Shown: positions 23,436-35,555, numbered from the stretch's first letter. The stretch: 64,000 bases of DNA from Perca fluviatilis (GCF_010015445.1 NC_053119.1:24963883-25027882), one strand, 5' to 3'. Notes: generated from the sequence alone by a model not told the origin. Numbers and translations are program-made.

Positions 23436-23438
23436 AGC

Positions 23439-23559
23439 GGGTTATTGCCCTTCGAGGTGTCCATTGTCAGGTATTAATGGACTTCGGCGCGTCGGACGGT
23501 TCATGCCTCACCGTTGTCCATTAATCCCTGACAATAAACACCTCAAAGGGCATTAACCC
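23439..23559. repeat. Long hairpin, 43-base stem
   Basis: Arms 23439-23481 and 23517-23559 pair at 38 of 43 positions around a 35-base loop. The loop and its edges contain a nested ACGGT/ACCGT pair. On the minus strand the hairpin begins at the base after the SGNH stop codon, which suggests a transposon terminus or a transcript-end structure. Confidence 0.85.
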
Positions 23560-24353
23560 TTACATAGATTCTGCCAAACTGTTTAAAATAATATAATTTC
23601 CCTTAGTGGTGAAATGAACTCCATCGTGCAAAAAAAGCCCAGGAGTGTCAAACCTTAGTTGAGGGTGTTTAAGAAAGATGCCACTTAAACAATGAACATA
23701 TGTAGCCATAACACTGTTCACAAACTTGCGAGCCTTGTCGATCTTCCCCGGATTGGCAACGGCCCTCCACCTGCTTCTCTGGGTGATGCCAGAGAAGATG
23801 AACTTCATGCCTGGATACTACAGGTGGAGGTGCTGATGGTCCGCCTTCATTCCTGCGACGAGGTTGACGCCCTTGACATCTCCCAGGTCATTCCCGCCAC
23901 AGTGAACAAGGAGGACATCCAGGGCTGCTCTTCCTTGTAGGGACTGGAAAAAGAAAGAGAGAAGGCTCTTCCACCGCAGACCACCCCAGCCAAACCAATA
24001 GATGTAGACATCTCCAATGCCAAGGTTGTTCCCCATGGTCTTTGCCTCTCTCTCGGCCCCACGCCGGACGTAGCTGTCTCCAATGATCCAGACTGTTGCT
24101 GGATGGAAAAACACATTGTAATAGTGAGAAATGTATCATATTTTAGGCTATAGAGAAAAAGGATAAATGAACAGCACTCTTAATTACACACAGTTATTTG
24201 AAAATGCATTATTACCTCGGCTTCGTTGTATTAAACAAGTCTACTAAAAGTTTAATGTTGTCCAATAAATAGCAAAAGAAAAGTAACTAACTTTTACTTA
24301 CTTCTGGGGCTTTGGGTGGGTGCACATGCCATCATGGCTCTCTGCACTCCTAA
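23560..24353 (-). pseudogene. SGNH/GDSL-hydrolase domain frame, two exons, one nonsense codon
   Basis: Exon 1 (about 24353-24302) follows a strong pyrimidine tract (TTCTTTCTCTTTCTTTCATAG). It contains MMACAPTQSP (ATG at 24335) and ends at GTAAGT. Exon 2 (24098-23560) follows TTTTTCCATCCAG and continues in phase: VWIIGDSYVRRG (block I, nucleophile Ser), LLVHCGGNDLGD (block III, Gly and Asn) and LFLHDGVHFTTKG (block V, Asp-x-x-His). All blocks of an SGNH esterase are present in about 190 codons. A TAG at 23818-23820, where CAG would fit, is the only break. SGNH domains occur in CR1-type ORF1 proteins and in some tyrosine-recombinase retroelements, so transposon origin is plausible. The pyrimidine tract implies upstream exons, which I did not find. 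Confidence 0.7.
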
Positions 24354-24624
24354 CTATGAAAGAAAGAGAAAGAATCATCAATTTCCATTTGAGCCCCTCA
24401 TAGTTAAATATACAGTATATGCACACTAGCATATAACTGTACTTCATTAATTATCTGGGAGAATACATATGAATCAACAACAGTCTATTGTTCTTTAGTG
24501 TAACTTTAACTTAGTTAAATGAGCTTATTTCTGCTAATGTTAGCTCTTAAAAGCATGTCAAGGCTAAATGCGGCAACCATAGACTGATGGCGCGAACAGT
24601 AGCAAGACATTATCGGTCCATAAT

Positions 24625-24663
24625 CAGGGTTTCCCGCAGCACTTTGCAGCTTAGGCGGCCGCC
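24625..24663. mobile_element. Possible hAT-like terminus interrupted by a MITE
   Basis: CAGGGTTTCCCGCAGC starts here and runs into GGCGGCCGCC. After the 24667-25333 insertion, the same unit seems to resume with GCAACACACGCCTGCCGCC. CAGGG starts are common in hAT elements. The right end was not located. Confidence 0.3.
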
Positions 24664-24666
24664 TAA

Positions 24667-25333
24667 TGGTGCGTTCTTTTTGTCTTGTAATCGCGACTAG
24701 TAGCTCGAACGTGACGTCACATCCGTGTCGAAAAACGAATAACCGCGGGTTGTTGCATTCTTTTTGTCACACAATACTACGACTCGGAGAAAAGATGGAT
24801 TTTTGTAACATTTTTAGTAACATTTAGGAATCTATTCACCCAGTTATTGACATATTACACACATATATTTCACAGTTTGATACATGAAAATTACGTTTTG
24901 ATTAACGTTAACGTTAGGCTACTGCTCTGCTTTCTGCTCAAGACTCGGCTTAAAGCCATTGTTGTCATATAGCAACCGAGCGTCTCTAGCCAATTTCAGC
25001 TGCACAAGCTACAAAATAACTAATCAGGCGGTATTTAATTCCTAATAAGACTGTAGCGACATGCCTATAGGTAGCAGTATACAGTTCTATGTGTACGACA
25101 TCTTCATTTGGTTACAACAAAGACAAAAGTGCTTAAAATTGTAGAAAACCACAATGTTTACTATGTGTGATGCACAACGTAGCCATCTTTGAAAATGAGC
25201 TCGGGGTCCTCTGAGTTCAGACGACTTGACGAGTCGTAAATACGACCTCGGGGGCGTTCTTTTTGCAACTTCCGGGTCGTAACTCCGGAAAACGACTCGT
25301 AGATCGACTTCGGTGGACAAATAAAATGCACCA
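24667..25333. mobile_element. PIF/Harbinger-like MITE
   Basis: The 667-base unit starts TGGTGCGTTCTTTTTGTC, and its other end reads TGGTGCATTTTATTTGTC from the opposite strand. TAA flanks both sides (24664-24666 and 25334-25336), the three-base target type of PIF/Harbinger. GCGTTCTTTTTG-like motifs recur inside at about 24758 and 25253. A perfect CRE core TGACGTCA lies at 24712-24719. It has no coding capacity. Confidence 0.7.
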
Positions 25334-25824
25334 TAAGCAACACACGCCTGCCGCCTTAACTACGTCATAAAAAAACACCATCAATATCTGCCGTGTTACT
25401 CTGTCCTGTTTTTTCCTTTTCATTCCAAACCACACAGTTGACAACCTGCAGTTGGAGGCGGTGGAGACAGGCTCTGACATAAATGCCACGGGCTGATGTG
25501 GACTTGTGTCAGTCTCGCAAGCGGTTTCAGGAAAGTGGCTGCATGTGTCCGACAATGCACAGAACATTAACCGGTACAAGCCTACAGCTGTCCGCGGACA
25601 CGGAGTGCGGAAAATGTGTCAGAGCCTCCCGGACAGGTGAACTGAGACTCTGTTTCATGCTTGTCAGTCAATGGTTAATGATCGGTTAACATGTCATTTC
25701 ATTGTTCTATCTTTTGGAAGGCTGGCTGCCAAAAATCGCCACTTACTAGCTAATTAATTAGCCTGAGCTGAGTGAGCAGCCGCTTCTCATGGAAGCATAT
25801 GAAATAAAACACATAAAGGAAGTT
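25334..25824. other. Stretch without supported genes
   Basis: It may hold the continuation of the repeat that begins at 24625. The open frame at 25483-25689 has no recognisable motif. Confidence 0.4.
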
Positions 25825-26750
25825 GTCTAGAACAAATGCACTTAAGCTTACATGTAACGGCACTGAATTAGTGTCTCAGAATAGTGTCACATACCTGGGG
25901 TTAACATTAGAGCAGTCATTAACCGGCAGCCATTAATCTATTGCTGACAAAATATTATCCAAGTGTGCCAGTAAACTGAAATTCCTGTATCGCAGGACAA
26001 GGCATCTAGATTATTCTATCAAGAAATTACTGGTGGTATCACTGATGCAATGTCATTTTGATTATGCATGTTCTGCTTGGTACTGTGGATTATCCGTTAA
26101 AATTAAAAACAGACTGCAAGTGATGCAAAATAATGTTATCTGCTACCTGTTAAATGCACACCCCGGACTCATATTGGTAGAGATGCTTTTAAAAGGGTAG
26201 GACTGCTGCCAGTACATGTTAAGAGTGGAGCAGTTAAAGTTAAATCATATGTATAATGTCATAAATGGCTCTGCTCCCAAATATCTACATTCCCATATAA
26301 AAATGGTTCATACACAGCATAATCACAGTACTAGGCCCAGTGTCCGTTCTTGTAAAGTGCCCAGAGTCAACAATGCAGCTAGAAGTTCTTTTTTCTATAC
26401 AGGTATAACATTGTGGAATAATCTGCCGCTTTCCCTCAAAATTGTAAATACCAGAGGGGCTTTTAGACATCAGGTTAAGGCTTTTCTATGGAATAGAATA
26501 GCCAATCTTTTTAATTAGAGTAGACTGATTATTTTATGTGATTTATGATTCTCTGATTTTAGAATGCTTTTGAACCTTGGATGATCTGTATTATATGTTA
26601 TTGTCTTTGTCCTGCAATAGGTCTTTGTTATGTGTTACATGTTTTAACACCAAGGACCATGTTGGAAATAAGTGTTCACACTTTAACATGCTATCCTTTG
26701 GATTTTGTTGTTTGTCAAATCCAAAATAAATCAATTTTTAAAAAAAAATG
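25825..26750 (+). pseudogene. 3' fragment of a second LINE (reverse transcriptase C-terminus)
   Basis: Starting near 25825 the translation reads NSVTYLGLTLEQSLTG, then ILSKCASKLKFLYR, QCHFDYACSAWY and KNRLQVMQNNVI, the conserved post-polymerase region of CR1/Rex1-like LINEs. At least one stop (near 25935) and one frameshift (near 26195) interrupt it. An intact frame (26216-26518) then completes the C-terminus (GITLWNNLPLSLK, FRHQVKAFLWNRI). A 3' UTR with AATAAA at about 26726 and an A-run ends near 26750. The exact family is from memory. Confidence 0.75.
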
Positions 26751-27293
26751 TGTAAAAGAGGAAACACCGACGTTGTAATAAAACAGCGAGATAAAGTGCG
26801 GCAGTAGACAATAGTTAAAAGACTGAATGCATAAGTAGCCTAAAAATATACATTTACTGATCACTGCCCTAACTGAAACCGTCATATTAGGCAACTAATC
26901 ATTTGCACAAATTAAGTTTTACTCTTTGCCTTAAACGTGAGCAGATATAACACAGGCAATGCTATTCACATTCAATCTAGCTTGAATCAACAGTCAAGCA
27001 TGGACACCTGTCACTCACAGCTGTTTATCTTTTACAAGACAACTCTATTTTTAAATCCTATTTTTCAGTACTCTGAAAAATTGTATTGTACAAATAACAT
27101 GCAAGACACTCTGCTGCAAATGCAGTTCTTCTTCAACATGCTACCATTAGACAACCTATTGTTAAAACCCCTTTGTAAGCAGAATAAATGTTTATTTTCT
27201 CCCTGTGCTAATTACTTATTAGTAGGACACATAGGTTTTCCCTTAAGTGGTTTATACATCATTCTCCCCCATTTTCTAAATTAATTACATCAG
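26751..27293. other. Stretch without supported genes
   Basis: AT-rich. The plus-strand open frame 26937-27284 has no motif, and its composition fits AT-rich chance translation. Confidence 0.4.
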
Positions 27294-27467
27294 AGGTTCA
27301 AAGAAATGGTGGAAATGCTAATGTGGCCCACTAACACCACTGCTGTAGAAGCAAGAGAATTCAGGTCAGAGGAGAGCAGTTCTTCAGGCACCACATCCAG
27401 ACTCTTTCTGCCAGTAGAGGAGGAGTTCAGATCAAGCTACATGCGTATGCAGAGCCAGATGTTTTAA
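27294..27467 (+). CDS. Short unassigned open frame, possibly an exon
   Basis: After CAG at 27291-27293 a frame reads 57 codons to TAA, from RFKEMVEMLMWPTNTTAVEA to FLPVEEEFRSSYMRMQSQMF. It is rich in Glu, Ser and Met and low in residues coded by AT-rich triplets, unlike its surroundings. The minus strand is also open over most of the segment, so strand is uncertain. The pyrimidine tract ahead is moderate (TTCTCCCCCATTTTCT). No family recognised. Confidence 0.3.
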   Translation, partial: RFKEMVEMLMWPTNTTAVEAREFRSEESSSSGTTSRLFLPVEEEFRSSYMRMQSQMF

Positions 27468-30400
27468 GATCATTAACACTAAAACGCTGCTGCCTTTTAC
27501 AAGATCTTGCAATCTAGACAAATTACCCTCATTATTTACCATTTCTAATGGTCAGCATTGGGGATTCTGTCTCGGATTTACGTGCTTTGCAGGAATTCAG
27601 TACAATCTTTACTGTGTCACACTTGTTACAGTCAAATACAATAAAAAATCTTCGTTGAATAAGAATAGCACAAAGCAGAAAATAAAGTAATGTTTCACTG
27701 GTTTTCACACATTTAACATTCCTGATGTTGTCCAGACATAGCAAATGCCCTGAAGACCCTGGATGTGCAGCCATCAAGATTGTCACACTGCTACAGTATG
27801 ACCATGTATTATCACATATTGTGTCTGGCAAGTTACAGGGAGAGAGTGCACTGAGTGAAACAAGGCCCTCGGTGGGGATTTGCCAGCGGGTCCGTCCCTT
27901 CAAATGGCATGTGATGATAACCTCCTTGTCTTCTGCTCAGAGATTAACAACCAGGCAGCCTGTATGGATGGATATGCTCTAGTGGTGTGCTTGGACTTGA
28001 GAGGCATAGAGGTCAGAGTCTGTCTAAACAGCAGATGGTTTGTTGGGCCTCCTTGGGAGTGTGCTAAAATGGATTAAATACACAAATCAGAGTCTGCATA
28101 TAAGCACTGTCTTTAGCTGTAATGGAGGCCAGTTGTAGGAAACTACATGAATGCACTGGAATCTGATTTAAATAGTACACAAGTATTTATCCACAGCACA
28201 CAAACATGAATATAAAAAGGCAAAAAATATTTCACTTTAATCCCTATAATACTTGGAAAAACAAAGGGGCAGTTTACATTTATGAGTGCAGTCTAGTACA
28301 GCACAGCAGTGCTAATTACACAGACTAAAGCCATAAACAGCACAACAATACAAAGAATGCAGCCTTCTTCCGAACTACACAGCTTCCATTAACAGCTGCC
28401 ATTGAACTACCAACAATTTGGCCCTTCTCCTAAACCAACCCACTGTAAAAGGCCTTTTAATATTATAAAGGCTAATGAATAGATTAGAAGCACAGCCTTG
28501 ACTATCAAAACATATAGCCTAAACAAAAGGTGGCACCAGGCACCTCCTTGTGATATGAGTTGTGCAGATGTTGTTTCCTAAAGCAGCTGAACCTTCTATT
28601 AGGGCAAGATCAAAAATATAGCTTAAAATTATAATGGTGCTCCTCTGAGCTCCATATTTCCAACATCTGTGGTATGAACAATCATATGAGACCAGGCAAT
28701 CATTACAGAAAGGGACCATGCATGAGTTGAAACAAGTGTGTTCATACATCAACACAGAATGGAAGAAAAAAGTTGCATGGCCTTGGATAAGGAGCACACA
28801 TATTTAAACATATTTAAACCCCAATGTGAAAAGTCCAGGTAATCAGTGCTTTTGATATAGCTTAAGGTTATCAAATTATTAATTATTACTTACCATCTGT
28901 TAAAAACAATAATACTTCTGTTAATTATATATTTCAAAGAATTGAAAGTACCGAAGCTATAAAAAACACCACACATAGACGACACAGCGTAACGGCTTAC
29001 ATGCCGGGTAGCATCCAGCTAAAGACGGGGAACGTTAGCTTAGCCTGCAGCTGCACTTTTCCAGACAACATGACCACTGCCAGAGTCATAGATAACCATA
29101 GACAGTAAAATACATAAAAATGGACAAAGTGACGCTGTTGTTTTCAACGGAGACCAGTGAAGTATTAGAAGCACTATTCCGATGAGAGCTGAGCATTACT
29201 GCGCAGCTTCCAACTGATCTTGACTACGTAAATGTGATGTGAGCAACCTGTCTGAAAGTTGTAAGTCTTCTGGTAGCTGTGCCAAGAGAAATCTCAATCA
29301 TTCCCAATCTTGCAGAGATTGAGAGCGTAGGTATATGTAAAGAGATAACATAGGCACAGGCTAATTATTGCTAACTAAAATGCTAGTTAACATTAAACAG
29401 CTAATGTAAGTCGAAACTGCCTGTGAGCTTCTCCTGTACTATACGGTAATTCCTCTACTATGCGACAGTAAGAAGAAGTGACTTGCTGTACAACCATTGT
29501 GTGCAGGTTGTTAATAAATGTGTGCCTAGGACTTTTTTTCCCTATTTGCCGTGGTATCGAAAAAAATATTGAGTATCATTTTTTGTATACTGGCATTTTG
29601 ATATACTCTTAAGTAGCTTATATTACAGCATAACAAGATATCGGGGAGATTTTGAAATATTGGGAGTTTTGGGGGAAATGTATCACATCAAAAGTAGGCT
29701 ACCGAATCTCGATTTTTGTTGCTGTAATTTGGACCTGCACTTTATATGTTTAAGAAGATATAAATACAATGATCCAACTACATGCCCTTAACAAACAAGG
29801 GCTTAAAAGGATAACAGTATATATGTCATATTAAAGTGTCAAGTCCTGTACCTCTACTATTCTTCTAATATTTGGTTTTATATCATTGTTAAAGCAATTT
29901 CATTGAGCAGTATTTCTACTTGGCTACAATGAGGGTACAGTCCATCACAGAGGTCTACATGTAAGCTGCGCATTTCATTGGAAGGGGTATTGTTAAGCTA
30001 TTGTGTGCTTGTGGTCAATAAAAAGTTTCTTACCTTCAAAATCTCTTGTTAGCTTTACTGATCACTGATTTCTGTGATGTCAAGGTAAATAAAATAACAA
30101 AAATCTCTGTCTGCAATGTGTTTTTAAAATGTTCCGCACACTGTAATGCTGTATATGAGTTACTCTGAAATACTTTACTCTACTATAGCTCACCATGCTG
30201 AGACATCTTATATGTTAAAGATGATCCTGTAGCATCACTTAGATCTTTAAACTGTAAGTGCAATAGACAGCAGTGTAATGAGAAGCTCATACCAAACATA
30301 GACAATCAAAGTCCTTTGGGCAACAGCAAGCCATGTAAATTAGATTTAGTGCAGTGCAGCTCTAAGGGATGTACCCTGGAGGCCAACAAATTATGACTGT

Positions 30401-31175
30401 GTTTGTAATATTCCACAAGTCACTCTACTTCTAATCTTTAGAAGTAAGCAAGGGGCATCTGCAGAATATTATCCCTTGAGTTACCTAAAGCTTACTTAAT
30501 CAAAACAACTTCTAATCCCGGTGTAAGACGCTGAAGATCTACCGAGTATTATGACACACCTGCAGTACAGTTAGCTGACTTCTGTATAATACCATCAGTG
30601 AGACAGAGGAAACTGCATACATGATGATGCTAGAACGTGAACATTCCCATATGCCTCTTTTCTTCAAAACAGAGGGAAAGTTCCCTTGGGGAGGCTCCTA
30701 CAAAGACTTACAGACAGCCTAGAGCTTTAAAATGAGCCCTGAACATCTGATATTTCTTCAATTATAAGCAGTCTCTAATGGCTTTAATTCATTGAGAAGA
30801 TGTGCGCCTTCATATTATGCATCCTCTAAGGCAGGTGGTAGCGTTTTCATTTTAAACTCAATATGAATGAAGGGTTCTATGCACACAACTACTTAAACAG
30901 TTTACCTTAAAATAAAACAAAAGAAAAGAAACAGTAAAATAGAGTCATGAACTACTTACCTCAATTTCTGTCAATGCCTCCATAGTGTATATGCTTGTGT
31001 TGGCTTTATTAAATGAAATTAATGTAACTTTGATTAAATTAAATCCTGATGAACCAGTTTCATTTTTGGCAATTCACTTTAAGACATTATTCAAATTAAT
31101 GGTTGATGTCTTTGTTACATAATTCAATACAAGCAACTTCATGCATGGGACATGGCATTGTTTACAGTCTTGGCA
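27468..31175. other. Largely unique stretch
   Basis: No gene supported. A repeat-like head occurs at 29095 (see its own entry). Several GTAAG donors on the minus strand, for example after 30960, lack convincing exons. Confidence 0.45.
29088..29340 (+). repeat. Dispersed repeat fragment with CCATAGACAGTAAAATAC head
   Basis: The head resembles the one at 18078 (CCATTGACTGTAAATA...AATGGACAAAG). The end was not defined. Confidence 0.3.
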
Positions 31176-31468
31176 TTAAAGCGTAACTCTCGCCAAAATG
31201 CAACCTAGGGTCTTTTTGTGAATGTACCCAAGTCAAACTTTTGTTTAAAAGCATATTTAGGATGGAATCGCCACTTTTAAGATTTACCATATTTTCGTTT
31301 TTCGGTCTAATGGCCTTTTGAATGGGAGTGCTATGGGAACTTTTATACTAGCCTCAAAATAGCTATTTTTAAAATACTAAGAAGGCTAGACAAGAGCTAC
31401 GGTGAGTTGTTCAAAACCTTTCTTTTCAGTAAACTCTGGGTACACAAACAATGTTGTCAATGCTTTTG

Positions 31469-32181
31469 TTAAAGCGCCCATATTATACTCATTTTCAGGT
31501 TCATAATTGTATTTTAAGGTTGTACCAGAATAGGTTTACATGGTTTAATTTTCAAAAAACACCATATTTTTGTTGTACTGCACAGCTCTCTCTCACTGCT
31601 GTAGATCCTCTTTTCACCTGGTTTCTGTTTTAGCTACAGAGTGAGACCTCTTTTCTTCTTCTTCTTCTTCTGTACTATCTTTGATTGCACTTGCACATGC
31701 TCAGTAGCTCAGATGTAGAGCATGTCAGCTAGCTAGCTCCATAGAAGTAAAAGACAGGCTGTTTCTCCAACTTCAGTCAGTTACAAGGCAGGATTAGCTG
31801 GGAGACTTCTAAATGAGGGCGCACATGTAAGTAGTTCTTTTGTAGATTATGGTGAACTTGTGTGTGTTGTAGCAGTGCTTTGCTATTGAGAACGAGGTAC
31901 CATGCTAGTGATAGCATTAGCGTTAGCATGCTAATGCTAACGCTACGAGCTAACGATTGCGGTTAGCCAGCTCATTTCGGACTGTGACGTCACAGTCCGA
32001 GCCGATTTTGAACAGCTCACTAGGAGACTGAAAGCAGGACACATTCAGAAACCGTATCTCACTCAAAACAGCATGGATGGATTTTTTTCAAAGTTTGTAT
32101 GTGTGTGGAAGCACCAGAGACACAAAAGAACACCCCAAATACCAGAAAAAGTGTTTTTTTTTCATAATATGGGCACTTTAA
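31469..32181. mobile_element. Inner TTAA MITE inserted in another MITE
   Basis: TTAA at 31469-31472 and 32178-32181 bound a 713-base unit with ends AGCGCCCATATTAT and ATAATATGGGCACT (inverted, near-perfect). Removing it and one TTAA restores continuous outer-element sequence (CTTTTGTTAAGGTGTAGAG). TTAA targets point to a piggyBac- or Kolobok-type mobiliser. It carries a 24-base CRE palindrome at 31977-32000. Confidence 0.8.
31977..32000. promoter_or_regulatory. Perfect palindrome containing a CRE core
   Basis: TCGGACTGTGAC and its exact inverse GTCACAGTCCGA abut, creating TGACGTCA in the centre, the consensus CREB/ATF site. It is transposon-borne and its activity is unknown. Confidence 0.6.
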
Positions 32182-32310
32182 GGTGTAGAGTCCCTGGTGA
32201 TACTTCAAGCAAAGTTTAATGTTGTGGCGAGCCTTCTTAGTGTTGTAAAAATAGCTATTTTGAGGCTAGCATAAAAGTGCCCCTAGCACTCCCATTCAAA
32301 AGACCATTTC

Positions 32311-35300
32311 TACACTCCTTTCATACAAAAATGCACTCTAAAGTCCGGCCAAAGCTGCAGTAATATCACTTCAGGTATCTCAGTTAGCCAAATCAAGTGA
32401 ATATATTTACCCTGGGAGCCATGTGTAGGTTTATTGTTGGTCCCAGCGAACAAACCTTAATGCAACCACCAGGACATATATATCCTCTGTTGTGGCTCAA
32501 AAAGAGGGAATTTTGTACTAAAAAGACTGTAACCTACGGTAGGAAATAACTACTTGAATTGGCTAAGCCAGACTGACATGGCATTCTTCAGCAGTCTAAG
32601 GCATGTGAGCATATAGCATGCAAAATCAGGGCAAATCAGAGCCAAAAAAATCCTCACCATGTAAAAAACGTCAGCAATAGTGAAACAATCATTAAACCAT
32701 CAGTATTAATCAGCAGGCAACAATATTAAACCACTGCAGCAATGTTATGGATGTCTTATTTTTTTGTATGCTTTAGGATTTCATTTCTGCTGTTGACACT
32801 AACTGTAGAATAAATTATAGTTTAAAATGAGTTAATGGGCGGACGGATATATGGAAATGTCTTCCTCCCTCCACAAGAACAATTATGCAGAAGTGATGAG
32901 GGATGGGTATGTGGGGAAATTCCCACCACTTAAATTATCAGATAATTCTAATAACTGGCTTTGGCAAGGCGGATATTTACATGACACAGAGGCCTGTGGT
33001 CCGCTTCGACTCTGTCTGCATCATCTGTCTGTATTTATTTACATTTGCACTAATGAGGCTCTTTGCCTAGCTATTTATGTGTGCTTAACCTCCTGGCGAG
33101 CATTTCCATGGCAGGACATTTACTCAGAGTGATTTTTATTTTCCGTCACAAAAAAAGGCTGTTGAATTGTTGGTCAGTTTAACTATGTACCACGACCAAC
33201 CATACATACAACTGTGGTTTGTCGTGGTGCATACTTTCATAGCATTGCCTTACTGCTGTTTTAGTGTGAAATGAATTTAACAGGGTGTGAATGAATCTGC
33301 AATTGGCAAGCCTAGCAGAGCTCAATGTTAATTGTCAACGAGGTTTACAAGATATGGAATTTAAGATGGATATAATGTGGCACTTTACCAGAAAATACTG
33401 GAAACTTACATTAGAAAAATGATAAAACCTAAGACAGAGTTTTTTCAAGATCAAATTCCCAATTCATTATCAAACGTGAGTTGTAAAACTACCTTAAGCA
33501 ATGCCTTTCCTGAAACTGGATGGAGGTGCAAAGACTAGTGCAACTTTTAAGTTGAGTGACCAAATCCTAGTTTATTTTGACTTTCTCTCACATATTTTGG
33601 TTACCAATGTGATTAACAAGATTGCTATCTGTCATTTGAATATATATACATGCACACAATCATGGTGCAAAGGTCTCAGGACATTGAATTCTGTGTGTTA
33701 CAGTTTAACCATTGTGATCGGCAGGAAATCAGAGAAGGTCATGCACCTATTTGGTTAAATCTCTGTTCTGCTTTGGGTATTAGACTAATTAATTAAGGGT
33801 ACCTATGCTGTTTGACCTGTGCATAATTACACATAGTGCATCCTTCAAATTAGAGACTGTAGATGGAACGTACATGTTAATCCTGCTGCTGTATGATGAC
33901 TACAGGTATTTCATCAACTGAAAGGGAACAACCTCATGCATCCTACAACATGTTATGGACAATATAATCACCCATTAATCTAAACCAGAATATACTCTGC
34001 CTTAGCATGATGTTAATTTAAGTGTCTGATTAAAATGAAAGAAGGGTTTATGTGATATTAGAGGTGTGTGTGCGTGTGTGTCTGTGTGTGTGTGTGTGTG
34101 TGTCCAACAAATTAAGACACAAAAAAGTGCTTTGTGCCCTTGCATTTGTAAAAAGAGTTGGTCTGAGGGGGAACACTTTCTTGCTCATATTGCTAGAGAC
34201 CAGTGAGCAGAAGCGTGATTCATTCAGAGACACACAGGTGCAAATGCAAAAAATTTACTTGCATGAATGAAAATCGCATTGCAACAACCCTGCTGGGTTT
34301 GCCTTGACAAAAATAGAGCCTTGATTGTACAGCAATTTCAGGCTTCTGGACATATTTACTGTAAGTAAACTCAGCAACAACCAAGCTGTGCAGAAGCTTA
34401 TACAGTCAAAGTGTCTATATCCTGTATTACTCCCAATCCCCCTATGTAATGCTAAATGGCAAGCATCAAGAAAATAGGAAGGGATTTCATTTCACACAGC
34501 TATGAAAGTAAAATGCTCAAACCAAAATGCCACTCACTTGGCAGTTTTTGAGCAGTCTGGATTATGTGTATTCTTGCCTTCAGCAAGGACAGATACCGTC
34601 AATGCAACAGATTCCAGATCTCTGTTGAGCCAACCGCGGCTGTTTACAACTACAAAAGCAAGGCTGGTGCCAAGGTTTTGCTTGTGCCTTGTGGCTATCA
34701 GAGATACATTTCTATTCAAATCATATTTTTTGTTGGATTAGGTAGGCAAGCAGGAAAGCAGGACATACAAATAAATAAATAAAAGTCTTTTTAGTAGGTT
34801 ATATATGTCCTTTTTCATCCCCTCCTGTGTCAGTACCCTATATACTTCACTGCAGGTGACAGTTAAAGAATTGGAGATGTTAACATTAAAGATTTGTCTT
34901 TGGAGAGGCAGCCACACTGATGGTCCACTATAATCAATTCAAGTTTATCAAGGTAAGACAAATGATTAAAGCCAACAAGACACTTGGAGAGCACACTGAG
35001 GATAGAATGTTAATGGGTCTGACGGTTATGGCTGAGCTTTTATCTGTCTAGATGGTGGGTGGTTTAAGCGCTTAACGTCCACTGTGCTTAACTACAATCA
35101 ACTCAATACACAAACCCCTGGGGTGGCGGTGTGTGGATTTGATAGGTCTTTGTGTGTGCTTCAATGGATAACTTGAGAATAAAAGCCATTTTATAATCTA
35201 ACAACGTACATGCAGGATGGATGGACAGGGAAAACATTTGTGATGGCAGGATGGGTGTCTCATGCATTTTCAACATGGCTCTTCTCTCCCAGTGTCTTTA

Positions 35301-35555
35301 ACCTCATGTATTTGTAAAGGCTCTTTCATCACATATGTCAACTTCACCTACTGATAACCAACAGACTATATGCACCCTTCTTTTTGCATCAAATAGTCTT
35401 TTGTCAGCTGACTGCCATGTGCAGTGAAAGATGCTAAGCATTAGTTACAGATATGTCTGTTTCAGGAAAAAGTGAGTTTTTATCACCCACTAAATAAAAC
35501 CTTACCATAATAAGAACAAGGGGCACTGGTGGCAGGTTTGTGTTGCTCAGACCAG
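32311..35555. other. Largely unique AT-rich stretch
   Basis: No gene supported. A TG run lies at 34063-34103. The plus-strand open frame at 32851-33132 has no recognised motif. Confidence 0.45.
34063..34103. repeat. (TG)n microsatellite, interrupted
   Basis: TG dinucleotides with TGCG and TCTG interruptions over about 41 bases. Confidence 0.9.

Larger units (their letters stand above)
31176..32310. mobile_element. Outer foldback MITE (interrupted)
   Basis: The left arm contains GGCCTTTTGAATGGGAGTGC and CTAGCCTCAAAATAGCTATTTTTAAAA. The right arm contains the inverted counterparts TAAAAATAGCTATTTTGAGGCTAG and GCACTCCCATTCAAAAGACC. A TTAA lies at the left boundary (31176-31179). The right end has lost its terminal part, so the boundary near 32310 is approximate. 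The inner element at 31469 splits it. Confidence 0.65.

Noticed and set aside
30960..30983. Minus-strand ATG with eight codons ending at GTAAGT
   Set aside because: Too short to support without transcript evidence.
32851..33132. 93-codon plus-strand frame
   Set aside because: No motif; probably chance in moderately GC DNA.
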